From: JAPSGB01 sp963775185
Lineage (GTDB): Bacteria; Myxococcota_A; Polyangia; Polyangiales; Polyangiaceae
DNA: 64,000 bases
Assembly: GCA_963775185.1 (NCBI GenBank)
Contig: CAVZIE010000031.1
Location: 806,001 to 870,000 of the forward strand
Direction of reading: 5' to 3'
Part shown: piece after piece, positions 40,923 through 48,264 of the stretch
Position numbering within the stretch: the stretch's first letter is position 1
Layout: every line of letters starts with the position of its first letter
Notes under the pieces: model-generated
What the model was told of the DNA's origin: nothing
What the model saw: the letters and a program-made list of their open reading frames with translations, nothing else
Database searches by the model: none
Position numbers and translations under genes: made by a program

Positions 40923-42027
40923 GTGGTTGTGGAACGCCTCGAGGCGCTGGGACAACGGCCGGAACCGGCCGAGCAGGCGTCCGCGCGCCCGGATGACCGC
41001 GATCTGGCCGCCGCGCTGCACGAGGTGTCCAACGCCCTGACCGTCGTGCTCGGCTGGCTCGACTCCGCCCACGCCGAGCTGCCGCCCGGCGTCGCGCGCG
41101 AGGCCGTGGAGGTCGCCCAGGCCCACGCGCGCCTGGGTCACCGCATCGCGCGCCAGTCCATCGGCGCGCAGCCGGCGAGCGACGACGACGAGCGCGCCGC
41201 GCTGCCGCTCGCGCGCGAGGCCGTTCTCGGAATCGCCAAGCAGGCCGAGCGCCGCGGCGTGCGCCTCGAGATTCGACGCCCACGGTGGCGACGAGGCGCT
41301 GCTCCGCGACGCCGGCGCCGTCCTGCAGATCCTGCTCAACCTGCTGCTCAACGCCGTGGAGTTCTCGCCCGCCGGCGGCGTGGTCACGCTCGGCGTGCGC
41401 GACACCGGCCGCGGCGTCGCCTACGAGGTCCGCGATCAGGGCCCCGGCGTCGCCGCCGATCGCGCCGCGACAATCTTCGCGGTTCCCGACTCGACGCGGC
41501 GCGGTGGCGCCGGCATCGGGTTGCGGCACGCGGCCGGCCTCGCGCGCACGTGCGGCGGGGAGCTGCTGCTGGCGCGCACCGGCCCGGGCGCGTGCTTCCG
41601 GCTCAGCTGGCCCACGGCCGCGGCGCGCTCCGGCACGCACGTCAGCACGCCGCCCGTGCGCTCCCTCGAAGGCGCGCGCGTGCTGGTCGTCGAAGACGAC
41701 GTCGCCGTGCGTTCGCTGATCGAGCTCGCGCTCGAGGCGCGCGGCATGCAGGTGCTCGGAGTCGGTACGCCGGAGGAGCTCTCCCGCGTCACCGCGCGCG
41801 GCGCGATCCTCGACGCCGCGCTCGTCGATCTGTCGCCCATCGCCGGCGACGTCCGCGGCGCCCTCGCGACGCTGCGTCGATCCAACCCGGACGTCCCCGT
41901 CATCCTCATCAGCGGCAGCGCCGCCGGCGTCCCCGACGCGCTCCAGGGGGAGTTCGCCGCCTGGGTGCGCAAGCCCTTCGAGATGGGCGAGGTCGTGGAG
42001 ACGCTGCGGGGCGTGCTGGGCTCCTGA
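40923..42027 (+). CDS. Histidine kinase with C-terminal receiver domain (one frameshift)
   Basis: Across one extra base near 41272 this is a 367-residue soluble hybrid kinase. The phospho-acceptor helix reads DLAAALHEVSNALTVVLGWL with His in the HExxN pattern. The ATPase part follows after the shift: QILLNLLLNAVEFSP (N box), VRDQGPGVA (G1), GGAGIGLRHAAGLA (G2). The C-terminal receiver has VLVVEDDVAVRSLIELALE, a phospho-acceptor Asp in DAALVDLSP and the Lys in VRKPFEMGE. No sensor domain precedes the His helix, so the input must come from a partner. GTG 40929 is an alternative start. The shift is probably a sequence error, since both halves are well conserved. Confidence 0.85.
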
Positions 42028-42031
42028 GAGA

Positions 42032-42050
42032 TTGCCGGTCCGGCGCGGAA
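42032..42050 (+). repeat. 19-bp dispersed repeat, left arm
   Basis: A perfect copy of TTGCCGGTCCGGCGCGGAA right after the hybrid kinase stop. Its inverse is at 42667-42685. Together they enclose tRNA-Leu and mobile-element debris. Immediately after the repeat, CCGGCGC and GCGCCGG can pair around an A-rich loop (42040-42060). Confidence 0.9.
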
Positions 42051-42153
42051 AAAGCGCCGGTCCCGAGCGATCTGCTTGACAAATTCGCCGCTCCGCCTAG
42101 TTTCCCGGGCCCGGACAACGGCTCCAGCCCCGGAGCCCGCGGACGGACACCAC

Positions 42154-42237
42154 GCGAAGGTGGCGGAACTGGCAGACGCACTAGCTTGAGGTGCTAGCGG
42201 GGTAACTCCCATAGGGGTTCAAGTCCCCTCCTTCGCA
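42154..42237 (+). tRNA. tRNA-Leu (anticodon GAG)
   Basis: The 84-base gene folds as a class II tRNA. The acceptor stem pairs GCGAAGG with CCTTCGC and the discriminator base is A. The D arm contains TGGCAGACG, and the anticodon stem CTAGC/GCTAG encloses the loop TTGAGGT with anticodon GAG. A long variable arm and the T arm (AGGGGTTCAAGTCCCCT) follow. CCA is not encoded. A tyrosine-recombinase remnant starts about 60 bases downstream, so the tRNA has probably served as an integration site. Confidence 0.97.
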
Positions 42238-42247
42238 CTGAACGATT

Positions 42248-42273
42248 CCGGGCGCTTGAGCGCCATCGCCCGG
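42248..42273 (+). terminator. GC-rich hairpin after tRNA-Leu, possible terminator
   Basis: CCGGGCG (42248-42254) pairs with CGCCCGG (42267-42273); an alternative inner stem GGCGC-TTGA-GCGCC is also possible. No T-run follows, so termination efficiency is doubtful. Confidence 0.35.
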
Positions 42274-42299
42274 CGCGCCCCCCTCGGCAGCCGGGCGAC

Positions 42300-42470
42300 C
42301 TCCCCGCAAAATTCCCCACACCAGGCGCTCGGCGGCGCGCTGGTTCGGCCGAACTTGCTTGTTCAAGGTCGTCATCAGCTTGTGCCCGATCATGTGCGCG
42401 ATGCCGGTCAGGTTGCCCGTCTCCGCGGTAGTCGTGCTCGCGAGGTCGGGTTGCGATTGCGGGATCCGAT
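42300..42470 (-). pseudogene. Remnant of a tyrosine recombinase (integrase) C-terminus
   Basis: On the minus strand the reading TGNLTGIAHMIGHKLMTT then NKQVRPNQRAAERLVWGIL resembles the last helix region of phage-type integrases, where the LGH motif precedes the catalytic Tyr. The catalytic Tyr region is altered (NKQV, where integrases usually have RY or KY). Only about 55 residues remain. Its place just behind tRNA-Leu fits an old integrative element. Confidence 0.55.
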
Positions 42471-42480
42471 CCGTGCCCCT

Positions 42481-42633
42481 GACGCTCTCGCCGAGCGCGT
42501 CATGAACGCCATCAAGGGTCGCACCTCGAATCGACTCATGCGGGACTTCCGGACGCTGAATCGGACGTTCTGGGGACGTCACCAGTGGGCACGAGGCTAC
42601 TTCGTGGCGACGAGCGGGAATGTCACGGACGAT
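42481..42633 (+). pseudogene. Remnant of an IS200/IS605-type TnpA (RAYT-like) transposase
   Basis: About 50 codons survive: DALAERVMNAIKGRTSNRLM, RDFRTLNRTFWGRHQWARGY and FVATSGNVTDD. This matches the C-terminal half of Y1 (HUH) transposases of the IS200 family (KGxTSRxLxxxFPxL, then WGxHxWARGYFVATxGNVT). The HUH motif and the N-terminal half are absent. It lies inside the inverted 19-bp repeat pair 42032/42667. Y1 transposases of the RAYT group mobilise such palindromic repeats, so this may be the last trace of the responsible enzyme. Confidence 0.65.
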
Positions 42634-42666
42634 GGTTCTAGATTGCAAAGAATCTGGACCGCGGAA

Positions 42667-42685
42667 TTCCGCGCCGGACCGGCAA
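42667..42685 (-). repeat. 19-bp dispersed repeat, right arm
   Basis: A perfect inverted copy TTCCGCGCCGGACCGGCAA, facing the copy at 42032. It directly follows the palindrome GCGGAATTCCGC. Confidence 0.9.
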
Positions 42686-42817
42686 GCCCTGGCGCCCGCT
42701 GTTGCCCGCGCGCAGCGCCCATCTACCGCGCCGGGCGGCGCCGCCCGGCGCGCGGTGGAGACGCGCACGACAAGCGTGTAGGATCGCACGATCGCCCACG
42801 CATCGCACACCGTTCTG

Positions 42818-43774
42818 GTGACCGGCGGCGGAACCGCGACGGCGCTCTCCGTCGTGAAGGGCCTGCGTGCGCAGACACGGCTTCCGGTTCGAGTCGTGCT
42901 CGCCGACGCTGCCCCGGATTTCGCCGGTCGCTGGCTTGCGGACGGCTACGCCTTGATCCCACCCGCGACCGACCCGGGACTGGTCGACGCGCTACTCGAC
43001 GTGGCGCGCGCACGTGGCGCCTGCCTGGTCGTGCCAGTCTTCGATCTCGAGCTGCCACAGCTCGCCGAGGCCGCGCCGCGCTTCGAAGCCGCCGGTGTCC
43101 ACCTGCCGCTCGGCCCGCCCGGGGCGGTGGCGATCTGCCGCGACAAGATCGCGACCGCGGACTTGTTCGCCCGTCTTGGGCTCGACGCGCCGGGGCTCTG
43201 GAGCCGCGAGGCCGCGCTCTCCGCCGGCCCCGCCGCGTTCCCGCTGTTCGCCAAGCCGCGCCGCGGCCGCGCCAGCATCGACGCGTGCCGGCTCGCGTCC
43301 CCCGCCGCGCTCGCCGAGTACCTCGATCGCGTGCCGGACGCGATTGTGCAGGACTTCGTCGACGCGCCGGAAGCGACCATCGACGTGATCTCCGACCGCC
43401 ACGGCCGCTTCGTCGCCGCCTGCCCGCGCTGGCGTCAGGTCGTCAAGGCCGGGCAGTCGTACAAGGGGCTGACGTTCGAGGACCCGCCGCTCGTGGACGC
43501 GTGCCGGCGCGTCGTCGAAGAGCTCGGGCTCCGGGGCCCCGCATGCATCCAGTGCTTCCGGACGCCCGAGCGGATGGTGCTCACGGAGGTCAACCCGCGC
43601 TTCGGTGCGGCGACGGTGCTGTCGATCCACGCCGGCTTGAACGGGCCGCTCTTTCTGCTCGAGCAGGCGCTCGGTCTTGAACCCAGTCCGCTGTCGCCGC
43701 GCGCGGGGGTGCGCATGCTCCGGTACTGGCAGGAAGTGATCGTGCAACCCGACGGCACCGGGACCGTGACGTGA
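42818..43774 (+). CDS. ATP-grasp ligase
   Basis: This 318-residue protein has the ATP-grasp fold of the carbamoyl-phosphate-synthase type: an N-terminal Rossmann-like part (VTGGGTATALSVVKGLRAQ), CRDKIATADLFARLGL, FPLFAKPRRGRASIDACRL with the ATP-binding Lys, IVQDFVDAPEATIDV and LTEVNPRFGAATVLS with metal ligands. Such enzymes couple a carboxylate to an amine or thiol using ATP. The substrate is unknown. The first strand of the fold (HTVLV) lies just upstream of GTG 42818, and the frame is open from 42782. No standard start exists there; ATC 42791 sits six bases after TAGGAT (42779-42784). It is the first gene of a four-gene overlapping operon. Confidence 0.82.
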   Translation: MTGGGTATALSVVKGLRAQTRLPVRVVLADAAPDFAGRWLADGYALIPPATDPGLVDALLDVARARGACLVVPVFDLELPQLAEAAPRFEAAGVHLPLGPPGAVAICRDKIATADLFARLGLDAPGLWSREAALSAGPAAFPLFAKPRRGRASIDACRLASPAALAEYLDRVPDAIVQDFVDAPEATIDVISDRHGRFVAACPRWRQVVKAGQSYKGLTFEDPPLVDACRRVVEELGLRGPACIQCFRTPERMVLTEVNPRFGAATVLSIHAGLNGPLFLLEQALGLEPSPLSPRAGVRMLRYWQEVIVQPDGTGTVT

Positions 43775-44424
43775 GGCGGGTGCTGTTTCTCGACCTCGAC
43801 GGCCCTGTCGTCGACGTCCGACCGCGCTACCTGTCGCTCTACCGCTCGCTGGTGACGCGAGCGGGCGGTCGCCTGCTCGCGGACAACGAGTACTGGAGGC
43901 TCAAGCGCGAACGTGTGCCAGAGCAGGAAATCCTCGCGCGCTCGGGGATCGCTCCCGAGCGCGTGCCGGCGCTCGTCCAGGCGCGCCTCGACGCGATCGA
44001 ATCCCCTGCGTGCCTCGCCCTGGACCGCTTGTGGCCCTGGTCGCTCGCGACGCTCGAGGCGCTGCGTCGCGTCGCGTCGCTGGTGCTGGTCACGCAGCGC
44101 ATCGAAGGGCCGCTCGCGCGCTCGCTCCCGGATCTCGGACTGGGCGATGCGTTCGAGGCGGTCCTCGCCGGTCGCGGTGACCGCAGCGACATCGCCAAGG
44201 CCGATCGAATCCGGTCTGGGGGTTGGCTGTCCGGCGCGGAATCGGTGCTGGTCGGCGACACGGAGGTGGACATCGCGAGCGCGCGTGCCCTGGGCATCCG
44301 CGGCGTGTGGACCCGCAGCGGGATCCGCTGCGATCGGAGCATGCGCGAGCACGCGCCGGACGCGGCGCTGGACGACATCCGCGGTCTGCCCGCGTGGCTG
44401 GAGAACGAGCTCGGATGGCGCTGA
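43771..44424 (+). CDS. HAD-superfamily phosphatase
   Basis: This 217-residue hydrolase has the HAD motifs in order: FLDLDGPVVD with the nucleophile Asp, VLVTQRI (motif II Thr), a Lys in SDIAKADRI and VLVGDTEVDIASARALG (motif IV acidic pair). It probably removes a phosphate from a sugar or alcohol phosphate in the surrounding pathway. It overlaps the ATP-grasp gene by four bases and the next gene by ten. A near copy of the 19-bp dispersed repeat (17 of 19) lies inside it at 44223-44241, within GGWLSGAESV. Confidence 0.88.
   Translation: MRRVLFLDLDGPVVDVRPRYLSLYRSLVTRAGGRLLADNEYWRLKRERVPEQEILARSGIAPERVPALVQARLDAIESPACLALDRLWPWSLATLEALRRVASLVLVTQRIEGPLARSLPDLGLGDAFEAVLAGRGDRSDIAKADRIRSGGWLSGAESVLVGDTEVDIASARALGIRGVWTRSGIRCDRSMREHAPDAALDDIRGLPAWLENELGWR
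44223..44241 (+). repeat. Near copy of the 19-bp repeat inside the HAD gene
   Basis: TTGGCTGTCCGGCGCGGAA differs from the consensus at two positions and is translated as part of GWLSGAE. Confidence 0.55.
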
Positions 44425-45386
44425 GCGCAGGCCGGCGCTCGCGCCTGGTCTCGCTGCTCGGCGTCGCCTTCGGCGTCGTGATCCTCGTGCTCGTGGTCCG
44501 GCGAGCGCGCTTGCCGCTGGTCGTCGAAGCCGCGCGCGACGTGTCGACCGGGTGGCTGCTACTGGCGATGGGCGCCAAGATGTCCGCGCTCTTCGTCAAG
44601 ATTGGGCGCTGGCGCGTGACATGGAACGCGTCGTTCGCCGCGCGGCCGGAGAAGCTCGCGAGCGCGACTCTGGTCGGCTACGTGCTGAACGGCACGCTGC
44701 CCGCGCGCATCGGCGACGTCGTCCGCGTTCACGTGGCGGCGCGCGCGAACGGGCAGACCTTCACGGCGGCGCTCGGCTCGCTCGCGCTGGACCGGACGCT
44801 GGACGCGTTGGTGCTCGGCGCGATGGTGCTGCTTGCCACCACCCTGCTCACCGTGCCGGCGGCCGGTCACTTCGCCGCGCTGGCGCTGCTGATGCTGGCG
44901 CTGCCGATCGGCGTCGTCGCCGTTGCGCTGGCATTTGGCGGCGGTGACCGCTTGCCCCAGCGCCTGCGGCGACTGCTGGCCCAGTTCCGCGGCGGGCTCG
45001 CCGCGGCGCGCTCGCCGCGGATCGCGATCATCGCTTCGTCGGCCACGGTCGCCGCGTGGGCGCTGGAGGTCGTGGGGGTGCTCCTGGTGCTGCGGGCCTT
45101 CGACGTCCACGCGACGGCCGAGCTTGCGCTGTTCCTCACGACGGCGACGGCGGTCGGCCTCGCGGTGCCGTCCGCCCCTTCCGGGCTCGGAGTGCATCAG
45201 GTGATCTACCAGATCGTCCTCGCCCAGGTCGGCGTGTCGGCCGCGGTGGCCGTGGCTGCATCGGTCGTGTCGGTGGGAACCATGCTGTTGGTGCTGGCTG
45301 CGAGCGCCTTGTGCGCCGTCTGGGTCGAGCGCGTGCCGCTGAGCTTGCTCTCGCTCCATCCGGACACCGGTGGGGAGAACCGATGA
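44415..45386 (+). CDS. Flippase-like integral membrane protein (LPG-synthase TM / UPF0104 family)
   Basis: This 323-residue protein has about eight hydrophobic helices and the family marks: GWLLLAMGAKMSALFVKIGRWRV near helix 2, YVLNGTLPARIGDVVRVHVAA (the NxxxPARxGD motif of this family) and AVPSAPSGLGVHQVIYQIVL. These proteins resemble the membrane half of lysylphosphatidylglycerol synthase and the AglD2-type proteins found with glycolipid synthesis genes, where they are thought to move or build lipid-linked glycans. It overlaps the genes on both sides, so it belongs to the same operon as the GT2 enzyme. Confidence 0.88.
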   Translation: MALSAGRRSRLVSLLGVAFGVVILVLVVRRARLPLVVEAARDVSTGWLLLAMGAKMSALFVKIGRWRVTWNASFAARPEKLASATLVGYVLNGTLPARIGDVVRVHVAARANGQTFTAALGSLALDRTLDALVLGAMVLLATTLLTVPAAGHFAALALLMLALPIGVVAVALAFGGGDRLPQRLRRLLAQFRGGLAAARSPRIAIIASSATVAAWALEVVGVLLVLRAFDVHATAELALFLTTATAVGLAVPSAPSGLGVHQVIYQIVLAQVGVSAAVAVAASVVSVGTMLLVLAASALCAVWVERVPLSLLSLHPDTGGENR

Positions 45387-46072
45387 CCTCGCTGTCCGTT
45401 GGCTGCCCGGCGTACAACGAGGAAGCGGCGATCGAGCACGTGGTGACGAGCTGCCTTGAACGCTTGCCCACAATCGTCGACGACTTCGAGGTGCTGGTCG
45501 TGGACGACGGCAGCAGCGACGCGACCGGCCGCATCGCCGACGAGCTGGCGGCTCGCGATCCGCGGGTGCGGGTGTTCCACCACGCTTCGAACCAGGGTTT
45601 CGTCGGCGTCGTGCGCACGCTGGTCGAGAACGCCACGAAAGAGCTGTACGTGGGCATCGGCGCGGACGGCGAGATCGACACCGACGCCATCGCACGCCTG
45701 CTCGCCGCTTCGCGCGACGGCAGCTACGACGTGGTGGTGGGCGTCCGCGAGAGCAAGCCCAACTACGACCCCTATCGCAAGCTGGTATCGTGGACCTACA
45801 ACACGCTCGTCCGCGTCGTCTTCGGCCGGGACTTCCGCGACATCGGAGGCCCCAAGCTGTGGCGCACTCGCTTCTTGAAGATCGCGCGCCCGGCCAGCAC
45901 GAGCGCGTTCCTGAACGCCGAGCTGCTGCTCACTGCGGCGGCGGGGGGAGCGCGCATCGGCTTCGCGGCGATCGAGCAGCGTCCGAGGCGCGGCGGCGTC
46001 GCCACCGGCGCAAGGCTGTCGCGCGTCGTGGACGCGACCCTCGATCTGCTGCGGTTCCGGCTTCGCCGATAG
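45383..46072 (+). CDS. Family 2 glycosyltransferase (DPM1-like)
   Basis: This 229-residue GT-A glycosyltransferase starts SLSVGCPAYNEEAAIEHVV, with EVLVVDDGSSDAT for nucleotide-sugar binding and VGIGADGEIDTD as the DxD-like metal site. The C-terminal part (VVVGVRESK, then DIGGPKLWR) resembles dolichyl/polyprenyl-phosphate sugar transferases; no membrane helices follow, so it works at the cytoplasmic face. ATGA overlap links it to the flippase-like gene. It probably charges a polyprenyl phosphate with a sugar for the PMT-type transferase encoded on the opposite strand. It is the last plus-strand gene here and converges on the nucleotidyltransferase. Confidence 0.9.
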   Translation: MTSLSVGCPAYNEEAAIEHVVTSCLERLPTIVDDFEVLVVDDGSSDATGRIADELAARDPRVRVFHHASNQGFVGVVRTLVENATKELYVGIGADGEIDTDAIARLLAASRDGSYDVVVGVRESKPNYDPYRKLVSWTYNTLVRVVFGRDFRDIGGPKLWRTRFLKIARPASTSAFLNAELLLTAAAGGARIGFAAIEQRPRRGGVATGARLSRVVDATLDLLRFRLRR

Positions 46073-46081
46073 CCGCGTGGC

Positions 46082-46828
46082 TCACTCCGGCCAGCTCGAC
46101 ACGCGCGCTTCGAAGCGACGGATGTTCGCGTTCACGAAGTCGAGATCCGGGTGGAAGTCGATCTCCGCCCACTCGTCCGGGGCGCACTCCACGAATCCGA
46201 CTTCTCCTTTGGCCGCCATGCGCTGGATCGCAGCGAGATAGAACACGTCGCGATTCGCGGGGTCGCGCACCATCTGCTCCAGCGTTGCAGTGAACGACGC
46301 GGCGCCCTCGCGCGAGAACCGCATCATGCCGATCGACTCCGCGTCGACGCGCTCGAGCGGGATGGTCTTGCTGACGGCGACGACGCGTCCGTCGGCGATC
46401 GTGACCTTCATGTCGTCGTCGTCGTAGTCGGGCTTGCGATCCACGACCAGATTCACGGGTGCGTTGCCCGCCTGGAGCAGCCGCCGCATCACGTCCGGGT
46501 GGAACACGACGTCGCCGTTCAGGAGGATCGTCTCGTCGTGCATCTCGTTGCGCGCGAGCCACGCAGAGACGAGGTTGTTCGAGACGTCGTAGAACGGATT
46601 GAACAGCGTGCGCGCGCCGTCGTCGAGCTCCGCCAGGTGCTCCTCGATCTGCGCGCCGCGATAGCCGATCACGATCACGACGTCCTTGATGCCGCAGCGG
46701 CGCGCATGGGCCAGCTGCATGCCGAGCAGCGTCGTTCCGCGCCGGACCGGCAGCAGGCTCTTGGGAATGCTCTTGGTCAGCGGTCCGAGCCGCTCCCCCT
46801 TGCCGGCCGCGAGGATCAAGAGCTTCAT
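46082..46828 (-). CDS. LicC-like sugar/alcohol-phosphate nucleotidyltransferase
   Basis: This 248-residue NTP transferase starts at ATG 46828 after AAGGAGTG. The signature LILAAGKGERLGPLT, then PKSLLPV, is followed by NPFYDVSNNLVSAWLAR and ILLNGDVVFHPDV, which resembles LicC/inositol-1-phosphate cytidylyltransferases more than dTDP-glucose enzymes. It would make a CDP-activated alcohol or sugar for the CDP-alcohol transferase in the same operon. The segment PVRRGTTLLG, where most homologues have PVGGKTLLE, is encoded by an 18-of-19 copy of the dispersed repeat (46735-46753). It overlaps the DUF362 gene by four bases and ends the seven-gene minus-strand operon. Confidence 0.88.
   Translation of the reverse strand: MKLLILAAGKGERLGPLTKSIPKSLLPVRRGTTLLGMQLAHARRCGIKDVVIVIGYRGAQIEEHLAELDDGARTLFNPFYDVSNNLVSAWLARNEMHDETILLNGDVVFHPDVMRRLLQAGNAPVNLVVDRKPDYDDDDMKVTIADGRVVAVSKTIPLERVDAESIGMMRFSREGAASFTATLEQMVRDPANRDVFYLAAIQRMAAKGEVGFVECAPDEWAEIDFHPDLDFVNANIRRFEARVSSWPE
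46735..46753 (-). repeat. 19-bp repeat copy inside the nucleotidyltransferase gene
   Basis: TTCCGCGCCGGACCGGCAG (plus strand) matches the inverted consensus at 18 of 19 bases; it encodes PVRRGT right after the substrate-binding Lys motif. Confidence 0.75.
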
Positions 46829-48264
46829 GCAGCACTCCTTACGCGCAGTGCGAGCCCGGGCCAAGCCGTGGGCGGAAGGAAATCGAGCGACGGACCGCGC
46901 TCGAAGAAGTCGGGGGCCGGGGCGCCGTCGATGACGACATCGATGTCCGCTGTTCCGACGCCGCTTCGGGCGAGGAGCGCGGGCAGATACCGCACCAGAT
47001 CCGCATTGAAGCCCATCAGTCGCACCGCGGTGGCATCCACCGCGAGCAGGTCTTCACCGGCGAGTACCACGCCGGCGTTCTTCGGCGAAGGACAGAAGGG
47101 GCCGTCGCCCTCGCCGGCGCGGACGCCGTCGACGACGGAGAAGAAACGCCGGCCCGCGCGGCGCCGCACGAACGCTTCGTACAGATCGGCGGCCATGCGC
47201 CACGCCGTGTCGTTGCCAGGCCATGCGCCGCGCGCGAAGTTGCCCGAGAACAGGCGCGTCTCGTGCAGCAGCATCGAGAGCGGTCCTCCGGCAAGGCGTC
47301 GCTTCAGCGCAGCGAAGGCGGGCTCGGGCAGGATCTCGGTGAGCAAGTGGCGCGCGGCCACGAGCAGCGAGTCGCGCAGACCGAGGTCGGGGAATTCGTC
47401 GCCTCCGACCAGCGGGTAGCCGATGCGCCAGTGCGCGAGGTGGTTCTTGGTGTGCACCGTGCCGACCAGCCCTTTGACGTTCAACGTCGCGCCCACCTTG
47501 TGATGGGTCTTGAGCTTGGGTACCGAGATGAAGACGTCGGCGTCCAGCATCGTGCCGGAGAGCGCGTAGCGATGGCGGCCCGCGCGGTGGGCATGGATCG
47601 TGGTCCCGCGCCGCGTGAACACGCCGCGCAACAGCCACGGCGGCACGTCCGCGAAGAACGAGTCGCGGCCCAGATCGATCTCGCGATAGCCGAGCGGATC
47701 GCCAGGGCCCGGGCGCATCCGCGACTCGATGCCGTAGTCCGCGAGATCCGCGCACACGAGCGGCCTGAGATCGACGACGCGGCACGGCACGCCGAACAGC
47801 TCGCGGATCGCGCCCGGCAGCTCGCGCATGCGTGTCTTCTGCATCAGTGCGTCGAAATCGCAGTCGATGCTCGGGTTGTCGCCGATGACGATCTCGCCCT
47901 CGCCGGCGAGCGCGATCCCGACGTAGTCGGCCACGGCGCGCAGGATCGCGGGATGCGTCACGATCGCGTACAGGTCCGAGAGCGTCCTGCACGACCGGCG
48001 GACCTCGTGGGTGACCCAGTTCGGTTTGACGAACACGCGATCACCCGGGCGCACGATCCCGCCGAGCGGGTTCCAGCCGGGCCGCCCCTGGTTCGCGCGG
48101 TCCAGACCCAAGTCGCAAAGGCTCGCCCGGACCGCGCGATAAGCCGGATTCGCTTCGCTGCCGACGGGGCGGCCGGCGTGCTCGGGAAAGGCCTCGTCGG
48201 GGTGCCACGGCGGCGTCTCCGCGTAGCCGGCGCCGTGCGTGATCGCGACGCTGTGACGCATCAT
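46825..48264 (-). CDS. DUF362 family protein
   Basis: This 479-residue protein carries DUF362 features: FVKPNWVTHE near the N-terminus, VIGDNPSIDCDFDALM, FISVPKLKTHHKVGATLNVKGLVG in the middle and FFSVVDGVRAGEGDGPF near the end, then VLAGEDLLAVDATAVRLMG. The ferredoxin-like Cys clusters seen in some DUF362 proteins are absent. The biochemical role is unresolved; members are often found with sugar or lipid modification genes. ATG 48264 overlaps the stop of the upstream gene (ATGA), and its stop overlaps the next ATG, as throughout this operon. Confidence 0.88.
   Translation of the reverse strand: MMRHSVAITHGAGYAETPPWHPDEAFPEHAGRPVGSEANPAYRAVRASLCDLGLDRANQGRPGWNPLGGIVRPGDRVFVKPNWVTHEVRRSCRTLSDLYAIVTHPAILRAVADYVGIALAGEGEIVIGDNPSIDCDFDALMQKTRMRELPGAIRELFGVPCRVVDLRPLVCADLADYGIESRMRPGPGDPLGYREIDLGRDSFFADVPPWLLRGVFTRRGTTIHAHRAGRHRYALSGTMLDADVFISVPKLKTHHKVGATLNVKGLVGTVHTKNHLAHWRIGYPLVGGDEFPDLGLRDSLLVAARHLLTEILPEPAFAALKRRLAGGPLSMLLHETRLFSGNFARGAWPGNDTAWRMAADLYEAFVRRRAGRRFFSVVDGVRAGEGDGPFCPSPKNAGVVLAGEDLLAVDATAVRLMGFNADLVRYLPALLARSGVGTADIDVVIDGAPAPDFFERGPSLDFLPPTAWPGLALRVRSAA

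Noticed and set aside
42039..42060. Intrinsic terminator after the hybrid kinase gene
   Set aside because: The hairpin CCGGCGC/GCGCCGG lacks a T-run and arises from the dispersed repeat.
42154..42237. Peptide ending in GGDLNPYGSYPAS read antisense to the tRNA
   Set aside because: This is a well-known artefact of translating tRNA-Leu genes on the opposite strand.
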